A DNA stretch of 64,000 nt from Craspedostauros australis (lineage: Eukaryota > Bacillariophyta > Bacillariophyceae > Mastogloiales > Achnanthaceae), in NCBI GenBank assembly GCA_026770025.1, contig JAMXDE010000010.1, positions 186,001 to 250,000 on the forward strand. Reading direction: 5' to 3'. Positions 54,043 to 64,000 of the stretch are shown piece by piece. The translations under genes were made by a program, and so were the position numbers. Numbering within the stretch: position 1 is the stretch's first letter; every line of letters begins with the position of its first letter. The notes beneath the pieces were generated by a model. The model saw only the letters and a list, made by a program, of their open reading frames with translations, did no database searches and was not told the origin of the DNA.

Positions 54043-55985
54043 TTACATGACGATTCCGAGTCCGTACTTGAAGGTGCCGAAGTCAGATGGGTCGACGGTT
54101 CCAGAGGCGGTGAGTGTGACCTTTGGTGCGATTTCCTTGACGAGGGCAGCAGAGACGTTGCCACCGCCGTACTTGGCCTTGATGGTACCGAATGGGGCCT
54201 TGTAGCTGGCGCCGATTCCGGAAAGGTCGAGGGCGTTGTCTGAGGAGTGGCTGGTCTGCGAGGCGATGGTGAGATCTCCGTTGACCTTGTAGAGGAGTCC
54301 GAGGCTGACGCTGGAGAACTTGCTGGTGGTTGTGACGGAGGCAGACATTGGTCCCATTCCGTAGCTGGCGCCGACGTCGAATGCGGTAAGGCCGGTCTTT
54401 CCGGAGAGGCCGTAGGTGGCGGCTCCTCCAAGCTTGGTTCCGTTGGCGAGGGAGATGCATGCGGTGCTGCTGACCTTGGACATGTTCATGACATCAAGGA
54501 CACCGGTGGCGATGATGTTGCCGCTGGTGTAGTCGATGCCGAGATCGGCACCCTTGTTGGCCTTGAGGGAGAGCTTGACGCCTGGCGCGACCTTCATGGA
54601 TGTCTCGAGGACGCGTCCACCGGTGGCGGTTGCCTGGGCCTTGTCGACGTTGAACTTGGCGTAGGAGAACTTGGTTCCAACCTTGGACGTAAGGGCACCA
54701 TCGGAACCTCTCGCAGTCTCGATTGTGACGGCGACTGGTCCAGCGTTCTTCTTGCATTTCAGTGTGGTCTTGGTTGAGTAGTCATCGTTGAGGAGGTCTG
54801 TAAATCGAAATTTGGTTTTGCACATGCAATTGTTTGATGGTGGTGCAACATCACATTTTGACATGGCGTTGACGGTACCAACAAAATGAAGTGGAATGCA
54901 CAGAATAGCATCCAGCCATTTGTGCGAATCGTTGCGTTGCGCCACGTGATGGGTCAATCGTTGCCAATTGTTTGCCGCGTTTGGTGAATTATTGTAGATG
55001 GATGGCAGTCCAATTCCATGAGCGTTCGATCATCGCGTCATTGCGCCATTGTAGCGTTGCATCGTTGGTGAATGATAATGATGGTGATGGCACGGACGCA
55101 ATTCAATTTTGGATTTATTCAGCGCAGCCGGAACGTGAAAAATGGATGCCGAAGTAATTGGTGAACGGCAGAATTGGTTTGGTGCCATGTGTGTGCCCGA
55201 TTGTGAGTTTGCATTCATCAGAGTTACCCAATTATCATCGATTCAATGCAGCAACACAATTCAGTGCAGTTTGAAGATGTGGAGGGAGAGGGTCGGTCGC
55301 CAATCATTAAACGTGCCATTTCGAAGATGCCATCCCCGAATCAAACGATCATTGATTGTGTCATTATTGTTCGTTGTCATCCATGTGTCGCAGTGCGAGT
55401 ATGATCAAGTGAACCGTCCAAAATGATGAGATTGCAAGGTGAAACAGTTGATGTGAGTCAATGGATGTTGGAGTAGACATATGCAGTGTTGTTGTCATTG
55501 TTGCCATTGCTGCTGTTGCGATGAAGATCTTGAACCATAATCCGAAGCAGCATCACCTCCATGGGCAGGTTTGGGCCAGGTTGTGCTGCCAAGGCATCAT
55601 GTTGACACAAGTGACGTATGTTCCAGGTGAAGAATTGTTGAACGGCCACCATCGAACATCATGACCAATGAATTGCTTCATTCTGCCAATCATATCCTTG
55701 CCGTCAACCACAAGCCGTCACGGAATTCCCTGAAAGCTGCAAGCCGATGGCATGAACGTAGTTGGCACGTCAGTTCTCCGCTTCCGATTGACGCCGTCGC
55801 AGTTGCGGTTGCGTCTATTCATGCAATTTCAAATGCCGCAGAAGCAACCTCAGGCATTGTCGTCATCTGAGCATCGCGAGGGTCTGTTCCGCAATTATCT
55901 GCGCCGCAATGGACACTCGGAGAGTACTCTTGTATGCATGCTTACCCTTTGGAGCCTTGGCGATATCGGAGAACTTGGTGGCCAT
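54043..55985 (-). CDS. VDAC: Mitochondrial outer-membrane porin VDAC
   Basis: Two exons: a 40-bp first exon (55985-55946) and 54797-54043, separated by a 1,148-bp phase-1 intron (AAG G|GTAAGC ... TTTACAG|AC). The join reads MATKFSDIAKAPK|DLLNDDYSTKT, the conserved VDAC N-terminal helix, giving 264 residues. The rest is alternating strand sequence with Gly turns: TLKCKKNAGPVAVTIETARG, KLSLKANKGADLGIDYTSGN, and the last strand FGTFKYGLGIVM with the C-terminal beta-signal. VDAC carries ATP, ADP and other metabolites across the outer membrane. The frame continues upstream of exon 2 but that part has no porin character. Confidence 0.93.
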
Positions 55986-56701
55986 CTTGACGGTGTTAAC
56001 AAGGGTATCGGAGGGTTGGGGTGGTGTTTGTTGTTGTTGTGTTTGAGATGATGGATTTGGGGGTTTCGAGTGATGACTGATGTTCCTGCGTTGCTGCTGG
56101 CGGCAGCGACAGCGACAGCACCACCAACGAAAGGAAGAGGGAAAGTTGTTTCGCAGTCGTCCCCGCGTTGTTGTTGCTGACGGAAACGTTCGGATTTAGC
56201 TCTCTCTCTGCCTCTGCCTGTTCGAGTTTTCGCTGTTGGCTGCGAACGAGTTGGCAACGTCGCAACACACGCGCAAACGGTGATCACCAATGCTGTTGCC
56301 GTCTGCGTCACGACGCCAAATTCATGTTTCTTCAGTGGTGGTTTTCGTGATAGCCATGATGTCATCAGAGGCGACGTATACATGGACAGACGTAAGATTC
56401 ATTCGACTTCTCCTTCATTCAATCATTCGTGATTCGGGTTGGCGCCAAAATTGAATCTCGGTTGTCAACAGGAATTTGCACAAAACCACAAACACAAGCA
56501 CAAACACGGCCTCAGCATGTGGACCACCTCCAACAAAGCAACACCAAGCGCGACCTACTCTATGGTACGAGTGCGTGCAACAGGTACCATAGTCGTACTA
56601 TTACATCAATCATCAAGGCACCAACCAATCTATCGTCGCGTTGCTATTTATTTCATCATCCTCACGACCTTGCATCGCTCAATCCATTCAGTGCTGCCAG
56701 G
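55986..56701. promoter_or_regulatory. Divergent promoter region, VDAC / METTL7-like
   Basis: 716 bp between opposite-facing starts. The frame from 56429 is open into the methyltransferase but reads as leader sequence. Confidence 0.5.
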
Positions 56702-57721
56702 ATGGTAACAACGATGGCGAACATTGCTGGAGCCCTTTCCGTTGCTTTGTTGGTGACGACGATGATTCCATTCACACTCGACAACAATTCGCAGGCGCAT
56801 GCATTCATCGTCACATCTCGGAACACAGAGCATGGCGTGCATCCATTGCGCATGATGGATGATGATCGGAACAGCGACGACAGGGATGACAGCAACGACG
56901 ATGCAATATCGCGACGATCCCTCTTCCTCAAGGCTCCCGTTGCTGTCGGCGGCGCCGTGATCTACGGCAAGCTGGTCTCGGATTCCATCCAGAAACTCAC
57001 ACGCGGAGATCTCGTCTTCCCGGACGATCACGAGCGACGCGTGGCATCCACCATTGCCACGGCGTTTGCCAATTGCATTCCTGCGGCCAGCGATGGCCGT
57101 CCGCTGCGTGTTCTGGAAGTGGGCATCGGCAAAGACCTGCGCGTGCTGCGGCGCAATCTGTACAACGATGGATTTCGAAAATTGGAAAATGCGGGCGTCA
57201 CGTCCGTGCAGTTGGTGGGTGCCGATCTATCGCCACCGTCGGATGCGATCCTCGCGGATGCCAAGCAGCGCGTTGGGAAGCAGCTACAGCAATCCAACAG
57301 CGGCGTGCAGGTGGATATTCAGGTCCTGCAAACCTCCATCGAGTCCATGCCCACGTTCGCGGATGGGTCCTTCGACTGCATCGTGTGCTGTCTGACATTG
57401 TGCAGCGTTTCCAATCCACAAGCGGCTGTCATGGAGATGAAGCGGCTGCTGCGGCCGCAGGGTGGAACTTTGGCATTCGTGGAGCATGTAGCCGTGAATC
57501 AGGACGAATCCTACCCCATCTTGCGGGCCCAGCAACAAGTATTCGATCCGTTGCAGCAGATCGTGGCGGACAATTGCCATTTGCGTCGTGAGACGGATCG
57601 TACCGTTGCTGAGGTCTTTGGTAACGCGACGAGGTGGCTCGCGCAGGAACGCTTTGTGGTCGACGGCATGTGGCCGGTGTCGTGTCAAACATGCGGTGTC
57701 CTTCAAACCATACTAATATGA
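56702..57721 (+). CDS. Plastid-type METTL7/UbiE-like methyltransferase
   Basis: 339 residues from MVTTMANIAGALSVALLVTT. This start gives a signal peptide ending QAHAF|IV, the Ala-Phe plastid motif; a second hydrophobic stretch (APVAVGGAVIYGKLV) after RRSLFLK resembles a lumen or membrane signal. The AdoMet domain has motif I PLRVLEVGIGKDLRVLRRNL, VQLVGADLSPP, and FDCIVCCLTLCSVSNPQAAV, then LLRPQGGTLAFVEHV, all in METTL7/UbiE order. The C-terminal Cys pair (PVSCQTCG) is distinctive. Substrate is unknown; a plastid lipid or quinone is possible. It is head to head with VDAC. Confidence 0.82.
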   Translation: MVTTMANIAGALSVALLVTTMIPFTLDNNSQAHAFIVTSRNTEHGVHPLRMMDDDRNSDDRDDSNDDAISRRSLFLKAPVAVGGAVIYGKLVSDSIQKLTRGDLVFPDDHERRVASTIATAFANCIPAASDGRPLRVLEVGIGKDLRVLRRNLYNDGFRKLENAGVTSVQLVGADLSPPSDAILADAKQRVGKQLQQSNSGVQVDIQVLQTSIESMPTFADGSFDCIVCCLTLCSVSNPQAAVMEMKRLLRPQGGTLAFVEHVAVNQDESYPILRAQQQVFDPLQQIVADNCHLRRETDRTVAEVFGNATRWLAQERFVVDGMWPVSCQTCGVLQTILI

Positions 57722-58549
57722 TTGACATACTCGTATAATAGCATATGTACAACAAGCTCTAGTCCGTACGTGCTTCTGGAGAGTAGACGGTACACAGTAT
57801 GAAACAATGCATGAATTCGGAAATAGAGCATGAGCTCGTCTCTTTCAATTCTCCACATTGCTATTTCTGGTTACATATGATGGGGGTCGTCCTTGTTGAA
57901 TGTGCCTTCACTGTTTTGGCGGTGGCTTGACGGCGGAGACAGGCTTTCGTTGGTTGATTGGATTGTTGGTTGATTGATTGAATGCAATGGCACCATGCCT
58001 CACGCGTCAGTCGGATAGAGCGCACTCCATCCGTTTCAGCGGCGGCGGTAGCAGCATCATTTCCAGAATCGCAATCACATTCCACGGATGGGATGGAAAG
58101 TTGCTTTTTGTGAAACTGCCGAAGTCCTGCACCTTCCGAATACTCGTAGTTGCATCTTGAACGAAAATGAAGTGCGCTGAATGAAAGCGACCAACTCCCT
58201 TCATTCTGGCATGCATTGTATCCTTTGTGTGTTCTACTTCTACTGCTCTCACAAAGTCATGATACATCATGAGAGTCCAAGTGCAAGCAGAATGTAGCCG
58301 AGCACTGTCATCCAGATGCATCCCTCAGCAGACTTCTTCCTTCCTTCATTCCACCTTCCTCTTTCTGCATTTCACATCCCGCATCCTACATTCGACGAGT
58401 TTCATATATCTCATGCCGATGCGCCCATCCCACCCTTTCATCTGATGGTTCATTCGAAATGGATGCCATTGTCCGCATTTGCTCGAACCCAGCCAGCCAG
58501 GTAGCCAGGTGGCCAAGTCAGAGCAACGCCTTGTGCACGCATTCTCTCC
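57722..58549. other. Convergent 3' intergenic
   Basis: 828 bp. A GATTG/GGTTG-rich patch lies at about 57950-57980. No convincing gene is seen. Confidence 0.45.
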
Positions 58550-58897
58550 CTAGTCCTTCTGCTGCTGCTCGCTCATGGCTTCCGAAACGGCGTCCGCGGA
58601 AGCATTCTTCCGTGATTCCGCTTCTGCCTGCTGCCTCGCGTACTCATGATCGGCCCTGTATCTGGCATCCTTCTCGGCGTACTTTCGTTTCTCTGCCTCC
58701 ACGACCTGCCGTTCCCGTTCCATGGAGTTGACATGACGCGCGTCCTTCTCTGCCACCATCCGCTTCTGATCCTCTATTTGCTCCCACTGCTTCACGTTCT
58801 CCGCCTTCTCGCGTGCATCCTGTTCGGCCAGCAGCCGTCTATCCACGGCGACTCCGGCGTTGGTGTCAGGTCCGTTGGCGTTGCTGTTGGCGTCCAT
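58550..58897 (-). CDS. Small coiled-coil protein with three 25-residue repeats
   Basis: 115 residues, no intron. After an Asn/Gly leader (MDANSNANGPDTNAG) three perfect-length 25-residue units begin at 24, 49 and 74 with AEQDAR, AEKDAR and AEKDAR. The sequence is almost all charged and helical (Glu, Lys, Arg, Gln, Ala) and ends with a Gln-rich EQQQKD. A period of 25 fits 7+7+11, that is, heptads mixed with a hendecad, so a coiled coil or single alpha-helix is likely. No family is recognised. The clean start, stop and regular repeat argue that it is real. Confidence 0.65.
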   Translation of the reverse strand: MDANSNANGPDTNAGVAVDRRLLAEQDAREKAENVKQWEQIEDQKRMVAEKDARHVNSMERERQVVEAEKRKYAEKDARYRADHEYARQQAEAESRKNASADAVSEAMSEQQQKD

Positions 58898-60351
58898 GGT
58901 TCGTCCTTTTCTGTTTTCCGATGTGTTGTCTTGGTCGTTGTGGTGCTTCGGCTGGTGGTTCCAATGATGCCGCTTTGTTCTTGGTGCAATATCGACTATA
59001 GTATTCTATAATGGTTTGATGCTCGTAAGAAATGTATGGTGTGGGTAGGTGCGGATGAAAGATGTTGGTGGCCATGGACGGCGATGCCAAAGTTGGCGAG
59101 AAGAGGTGGCGCTTCATCATCACACAACCAACAAGCATCCCAGTCACGACCACTTCGTCGGTGCGAACTACGATCTGCGCGACGTGGACGAGGAGTCGAT
59201 CGTGGACACCAACACACGGACACGAATGGAACGGTTTGCCATTCCGCCACAGTCCGTGTTCTTGGCGGGAGTTTGAAATTCGCCAGGTTTGCAATGGACT
59301 CCTTCGAATACTTCTGCTGTGTTTTGTGGGGTTGTTCGTGAAAAGTAGGAGCAAAGTTTCGGGGGCGCACTCGTAGTTAGGGGGTTTCTTCGGAGTCACG
59401 TCACATCGGTGTAAGTAAAGTTAGCACACGAAACAGAATCGCTGAAGTGCACCATAATAAATTCGGGGGTTCCGCATCAGGGTAGCCAGAGGTACCCTTT
59501 TTGTTCGTACAATTGCCGCTGCGTTTCGCGCTGTTTGTTTTTGTGGCCATAGTCGACTCCATGTCCCGTAGCTAATTGTATGTGGCGGACGTTCCATCGC
59601 CTCTGCACGCGAAAATTTTCAGTTGGAACGCTCATAATGGAGCCGAACACAATCACCACAACAGACAGACACATAGATCTAAGTAAGTGTGGCCCATGAA
59701 GGAGGGCGCTCCAACACCGACCATGTCAGCTCGAGCCGCACTCGTGCACCCCCAGAGGAGAGACTTCGGAGCAGGATGTGATGTGGATGGTCACATGATG
59801 TGGCCGATCATCCATGAAACGTGAATTCCATCCTCGATGGAAACCGGCATCAGCAGCAGGGATGGCGGCACGCCAACGAGAATGGTGTTTGTGTTTGTGT
59901 GTGCGTCTGTGGCGTGGTGATGACAGTAACACCAACCACGAACATCGCGAACAAGACACCGCATGCGTACCACAGAACACCTCACGTGTTGACGATGGCG
60001 CAAGAATTCTGCGCACGAGAAGTTCTTCTGGCATCAACGCCATACTCTGCGTACACTTGCGCCGACACATTGTGCGCATTCTTCACATGCTCACTTGCTG
60101 CGCATACCCAAGACCATGAACTCACGCATTCAATTGAATCAACTTGCCTTGCCTCGCCTTGATGTTGCCACCCGCGCATTCTTACACCATGGCGCAACGC
60201 ACAACAGCATTCCCATCGTCTCCAGAAGCACGACACTGGGCTGTGCGCAGACTGCGAACCGGTGAAATTCTCTTCACCTGAACACAATAGTAGGCCTGCG
60301 CCAAGCAGAAGCGAACTCGCGAAAACCAAAACCATCACCATCGTCGCCATC
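58898..60351. other. Long intergenic with one doubtful short ORF
   Basis: 1,454 bp. The only protein-like stretch is at about 59140-59270 (+), read as FVGANYDLRDVDEESIVDT and RFAIPPQSVFLAGV, which could be an unplaced exon or a small gene. An overlapping minus-strand frame (59399-58866) has no clear character. The remainder shows nothing recognisable. Confidence 0.4.
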
Positions 60352-62199
60352 ATGAAGTCCCTGGCATCCAGCGACTACGGCAAGCCGAGGAGCAAGATGC
60401 CAATTTCTTCCGTCACGAAGCGACCATCCAAGGTGCGTCCACTCCAGTCTTTCCTCCCATGGGGCATTTCGTTGTTGCTTCGACTATTGATCCCCTCGCT
60501 TTGTGTCGTCGTGTTCATGTTGCGCGTCGTGAACCGTTGTTGCGAGATGGATTGCTTTTTTGTGACGATGAACTCGAGTTGATGCAATCGCACTCACAGC
60601 AACTCATCCGCCAACGACCATCATCAACGACAACAACAACGTCAACAAAACCAATGTGGATAGCAGAAGAAACCGAAGGATAAGCCCAAGCGCCCACTCA
60701 GCGCGTACAACTTCTTCTTCAAGGAAGAGCGCGCGAAGATCCTGAAGATCGTTCAGAGCGAAGAATCTGACAACCTCAACAAAGACGAGACTGCCGATGA
60801 CTTCATCGATGAGGACACGTTGAAGCGGTTGCGCAAGGACGGTGGAAAGGTTTCATTCGAAGAGATGGGAAAGTGAGTTCGAAAGTGATGATGATGCTCG
60901 CATGATGACGACGATGGCAACTGCGGTGATCGTGTCGCTGTTTGTGTGCGTTGCGACTTCATAGTTCTCGACTTCAATTTGGTTGCAGTCCTTCTTCCAA
61001 TGAAGCGCGTCAGCACTCTGCTGTCCACGAGCGCCACGAGCACCACAACACCATCTCAACTGTACTCAACCGACCTCACACATCATATAAAAACCAAATG
61101 ATTGCGTACGTACGGTCTGTGCTCAACAATGAAAACCATATCGACAGGCTGATTGGGCAGCGATGGAAGAATATCGATCCTGACCGCCTGTCGAAGTTTG
61201 GAGAGCTGGCATCGGTAGATACGGAACGGTACAAAGGCGAGATGGAACTGTACAACGGACGACAGGAGGCAAAGATGCGCAGCGAGGCTCTGAAGCCTCC
61301 TCAGCCAACATACAGCGACCCAGGCAGACACGAGTACGGGCCTCCGCCTGGCCACGGGCCCATGGGTGGCTACGGGCCTCCACCAGGGCATGGTCCAAGT
61401 TATGGACACGGATCGACGATGCCAGGCATGATGCATCATGATCGCATGGGGCCGACCCACGACCTCTACCAGCAACAAATGAGCAGCATGCCACCATACG
61501 GTGGTCCTAGCGGACCTCCCAGCATGGGCGGTGGCGGTCATAGTGGCCATGGTGGCCACGGTGGTCCTGGTGGTGGCGGCAGCGGTGGTGGACCACCCTA
61601 CGGCGGCTACAGTAACATGGAATACCCTGGATACGGCGGGCCGGGAATGGGCAGTTACGGGGGTGTGAACGGGTACGGCTCACCGTACATGATGGGGCCA
61701 GAATCGCAGGGCGGTGGTATGCCCGTCGGCGGTCCGATGGAATCCTACGGGCGGGGATACGGTGGTCCTGTGGGAGGATATCATCAGGGCGGGGGAATGC
61801 CAATGGGGTATGGGTAAGTGCGAGTTGCATGATACAGTTACTCGGAGCCTGCCTGTGTCTGTGCATGTGCCAGCTGTTGATGAATGCCGCATGTTTCGTC
61901 ATCACTACCATCTCACCCGTAAGCCACCCGCCCGCACTACGTATCCAACCACCGATAACAACGACAACGTACTAACCGTACACTGTGGATGTCAATGATC
62001 ATGCAGGAGCGGGGGACCTCCACCACTATCACATCCACACGAGTACGGAGGCCCGCCAATGGGGATGGATCCAGGCCCACCGCCTCCACCGTCGCATCAT
62101 GGCCCACCACCGCCGTCACATGGTCCTCCCCCACCTGGTGGGATGTACGGAGGAGGCGGTGGCGGGGGTGGGTACGGACCTGGACCGGGGTGGATATGA
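60352..62199 (+). CDS. HMG-box protein with Gly/Pro-rich tail
   Basis: Four exons, 60352-60432, 60667-60872, 61148-61813 and 62007-62199, with GT-AG introns in phases 0, 2 and 2, giving 381 residues. The HMG box starts KKPKDKPKRPLSAYNFFFKE, has an acidic insert (ESDNLNKDETADDFIDED) between helices 1 and 2, and goes on across the second intron: KVSFEEMGK|LIGQRWKNIDPDRL and KFGELASVDTERYKGEMELY. The rest is a low-complexity tail with GPPPGHGP and GYGGP-type units, poly-Gly, and poly-Pro/His. HMG boxes of this KRPLSAYNFF type are general chromatin proteins; the insert is unusual. The Gly-rich tail may favour condensates (inference). Confidence 0.88.
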
Positions 62200-62951
62200 G
62201 CACGTCGCAAAAACTCCGCTGTCATGCATACACACAATATATAACTAACGTGGAGGCTGTGTTTTTGTAGGCGATCGCCCACGAACCCGCTTGTGTTCAT
62301 GGGCGATATGCGACAACGACGAAAGCTAGAATGACACACACCACTGAGGGGCACATTGGTGCCTTTGCAGCATGTCCAATGCTCTCTCCCTCTGGAGGGA
62401 GCGAGAGGGAGGTCATCATAACCGACATTCTCAGGAAACGGCGCGAAAGTCGCTGAGGAGACAGCGCACTACTCAATTCATAGAACATCACAAAAAGGAA
62501 GACAGGTCATGTCAGTTCCGAAACAATCGTTGGGAGCCTCGTCTGTAAAATCACATGTTGTCATCTTTGTAAGTTTGCTGGACGTGTGCTACGCACTTGA
62601 ATGGATTGGAGATCTCGGGAAGAGGACGTCGACGCACAGGACGAGATTGAAGTTTGGACAAGAGACGACAAGAATGCCGTCCGACCTGTCAATTTGAGTC
62701 TCGCACATCCGTGAATCAGAACGACAAACGACGAAAAGGAAAGAAGAAGCAGAGCATTGGACACGATTGAGAGATCAATCTGTACTCGTCCGGCTGCATT
62801 CAACGCAGTGATGCCACAACAAAGAAGCATCATCGCAAAACAGACACAAAATCTGCACATCGACAGGAACCACCAAGGCAATCAAAGAGACAACAACCAA
62901 TCGGGCGAACAAATTATCATCATCGTTGACAGAAGCAGCAGCAGCAGCATC
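62200..62951. other. Intergenic between HMG-box gene and ATG101
   Basis: 752 bp in a rare head-to-tail arrangement. A small hairpin, CTCCCT-CTGG-AGGGAG, lies at 62386-62401. The ATG101 promoter should be in the right half. Confidence 0.5.
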
Positions 62952-64000
62952 ATGAATTGTAAAGAGCACTATCTTCCGGAGTTGGAATTGACCACGGGAC
63001 AAGTACGGGAGGCGCTTCAGGCCATCCTGTACACAATTCTGTTGTGAGTAGAGGCAGAGGAATTGATGAGGAGCTTTGATGTGCACGGCGGAACTTCAAG
63101 GCATGCTGGCGACATGGAGTTGCTGTGGAGTAGTTGGTGTATGCGCATACGGACGGATACGAACATAGTAGATGGGTCGGTAACGATCTTTCTGGCACCT
63201 GTGTACTCCATCGTGTACCCCATTGTGTGCTCATACCCCATCCTCACCAACTCCACTGTGTTCATGCCGTTGCGGTTTTCCTTGTTCCTTCGTGGCATGC
63301 TGTCATCGCATCGTATCACATCACATTTGCTTTCCCCCACCGCTCCACACTACAATGTTTGACCAAACGATCGCAGCGTGCGCTCCCCTGGTCCCGTGAC
63401 ACCGCATGATGTTGAGTGCGAGGGGTTCAACCTCACGTACCCCAGAATATCCAGCGACAAGTCACCATCAGCTCCGGTGGGGCTGTCATCGTTAGAGAAT
63501 GACGTCGATAAGAAGGTCGATGATGCAATTGAGCTATTCCTCAGGAGTCTATCTCAGATAGGTCCCGAACTGCTCAGCGTAAGTGCAGCGATACAATCCC
63601 GTGAGCCATGCAACGTTGCATGACACTCATGGCGATACGCCGCTTTGGTTGTATATTATTTCATTTCATTCCATTTGACCATGTCCACACTTGTACTGTT
63701 TTCTCACGTCTTGTACAATGCCTACCATGCCTTGAAAACACACATGCGCACGCTTCACGATTATGCGACATAACGCTATGCAATGCAATGCAACACCATC
63801 CGACTGCGCTCCGCTTCATTATATTATTTTTCAGGGCGGATTGACGCTGAGCTTCTTTGAGCGAAGGGCGACCAGACAACTGTTTGGTTTGGTGTCAAAT
63901 GAGGAACGGGTAGTGTGAGTTGACTGTGTGCCATGGGCAGTCTCGAATGCATGAATGAAAGGCGGTTGTTCAGTTTGCGTGTGTTTGCGGGATGTGAAAT
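62952..64000 (+). CDS. ATG101: Autophagy protein ATG101, 5' part
   Basis: Partial gene, cut by the window edge. Exons 62952-63043, 63377-63578 and 63835-63914 are joined by GT-AG introns of 333 and 256 bp; a third donor (GTGAGT) begins at 63915. The start MNCKEHYLPELEL matches the invariant MNC start, and QVREALQAILYTILF matches 'QvxExvxxiLhTIlf'. Exon 2 has PVTPHDVECEGFNLTYPRIS, equivalent to 'D..Cd.idftYvri', and VDKKVDDAIELFLRSL. Exon 3 continues GGLTLSFFERRATRQLFGLV, matching 'g.i.lsFye.k....wf'. ATG101 is a HORMA-domain partner of ATG13 in the ATG1/ULK1 initiation complex. Confidence 0.9.

Noticed and set aside
1-64000. tRNA, rRNA or riboswitch genes
   Set aside because: I looked for tRNA B-box-like and rRNA-like stretches by eye and found none I could support; a tRNAscan/Infernal run would settle it.

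Overview
The window is nuclear DNA of a photosynthetic eukaryote, most likely a diatom or a close stramenopile. The genes have short GT-AG introns (about 110-570 bp, one of 1.1 kb). Mitochondrial, peroxisomal and autophagy genes are typical of a nuclear genome. Two proteins carry an N-terminal signal peptide followed by an Ala-Phe motif (SAAAF, AHAF), the bipartite plastid address of algae with red-derived secondary plastids. The species cannot be fixed from the sequence alone.

Layout: 24-24,224 is gene-dense. In order it holds ATG7 (-), a plastid FTR variable-chain-like protein (-), DBP6/DDX51 helicase (+), RACK1 (-), a membrane-anchored SET protein (+), a 590-aa methyltransferase-like protein (-), V-ATPase subunit D (+), an HMG-box protein (-), NDUFB7 (+), a tail-anchored PEX26-like protein (-), mitoribosomal mL46 (+), a small methyltransferase (-) and an ankyrin-BTB gene (-). 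From 24.2 to 38.6 kb lies accessory DNA: a young, apparently whole Ty1/copia element with identical 565-bp LTRs (25,951-33,835), an unresolved Ser-rich minus-strand coding region, and a second, broken copy of the ankyrin-BTB gene. From 38.65 kb gene density returns: PEX3 (-), a secreted acidic protein (+), an aminoglycoside-phosphotransferase-fold kinase (-), an RRM + RapZ-C-domain protein (-), S1/P1 nuclease (+), a GT77-like glycosyltransferase (-), a Cys-rich type I membrane protein (+), VDAC porin (-), a plastid-type METTL7-like methyltransferase (+), a small coiled-coil repeat protein (-), a second HMG-box protein (+) and the first exons of ATG101 (+), which runs off the right edge.

The genes do not form a pathway cluster. 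The striking order is that they alternate in strand: nine or more neighbours stand head to head with about 430-910 bp between start codons and tail to tail with about 200-900 bp between stops, so most promoters are probably shared bidirectional ones. Two core autophagy genes (ATG7, ATG101) sit at the two ends, and PEX3 plus a PEX26-like candidate lie about 20 kb apart.

The items most worth follow-up are the RRM-RapZ-C fusion, the tandem SET-like membrane protein, the 590-aa methyltransferase-like protein, the 25-residue repeat protein, the CRE-bearing LTRs, and the ankyrin-BTB duplication with a 219-bp identical block. Exon junctions were placed by eye from splice consensus, reading phase and family knowledge; none has transcript support here.
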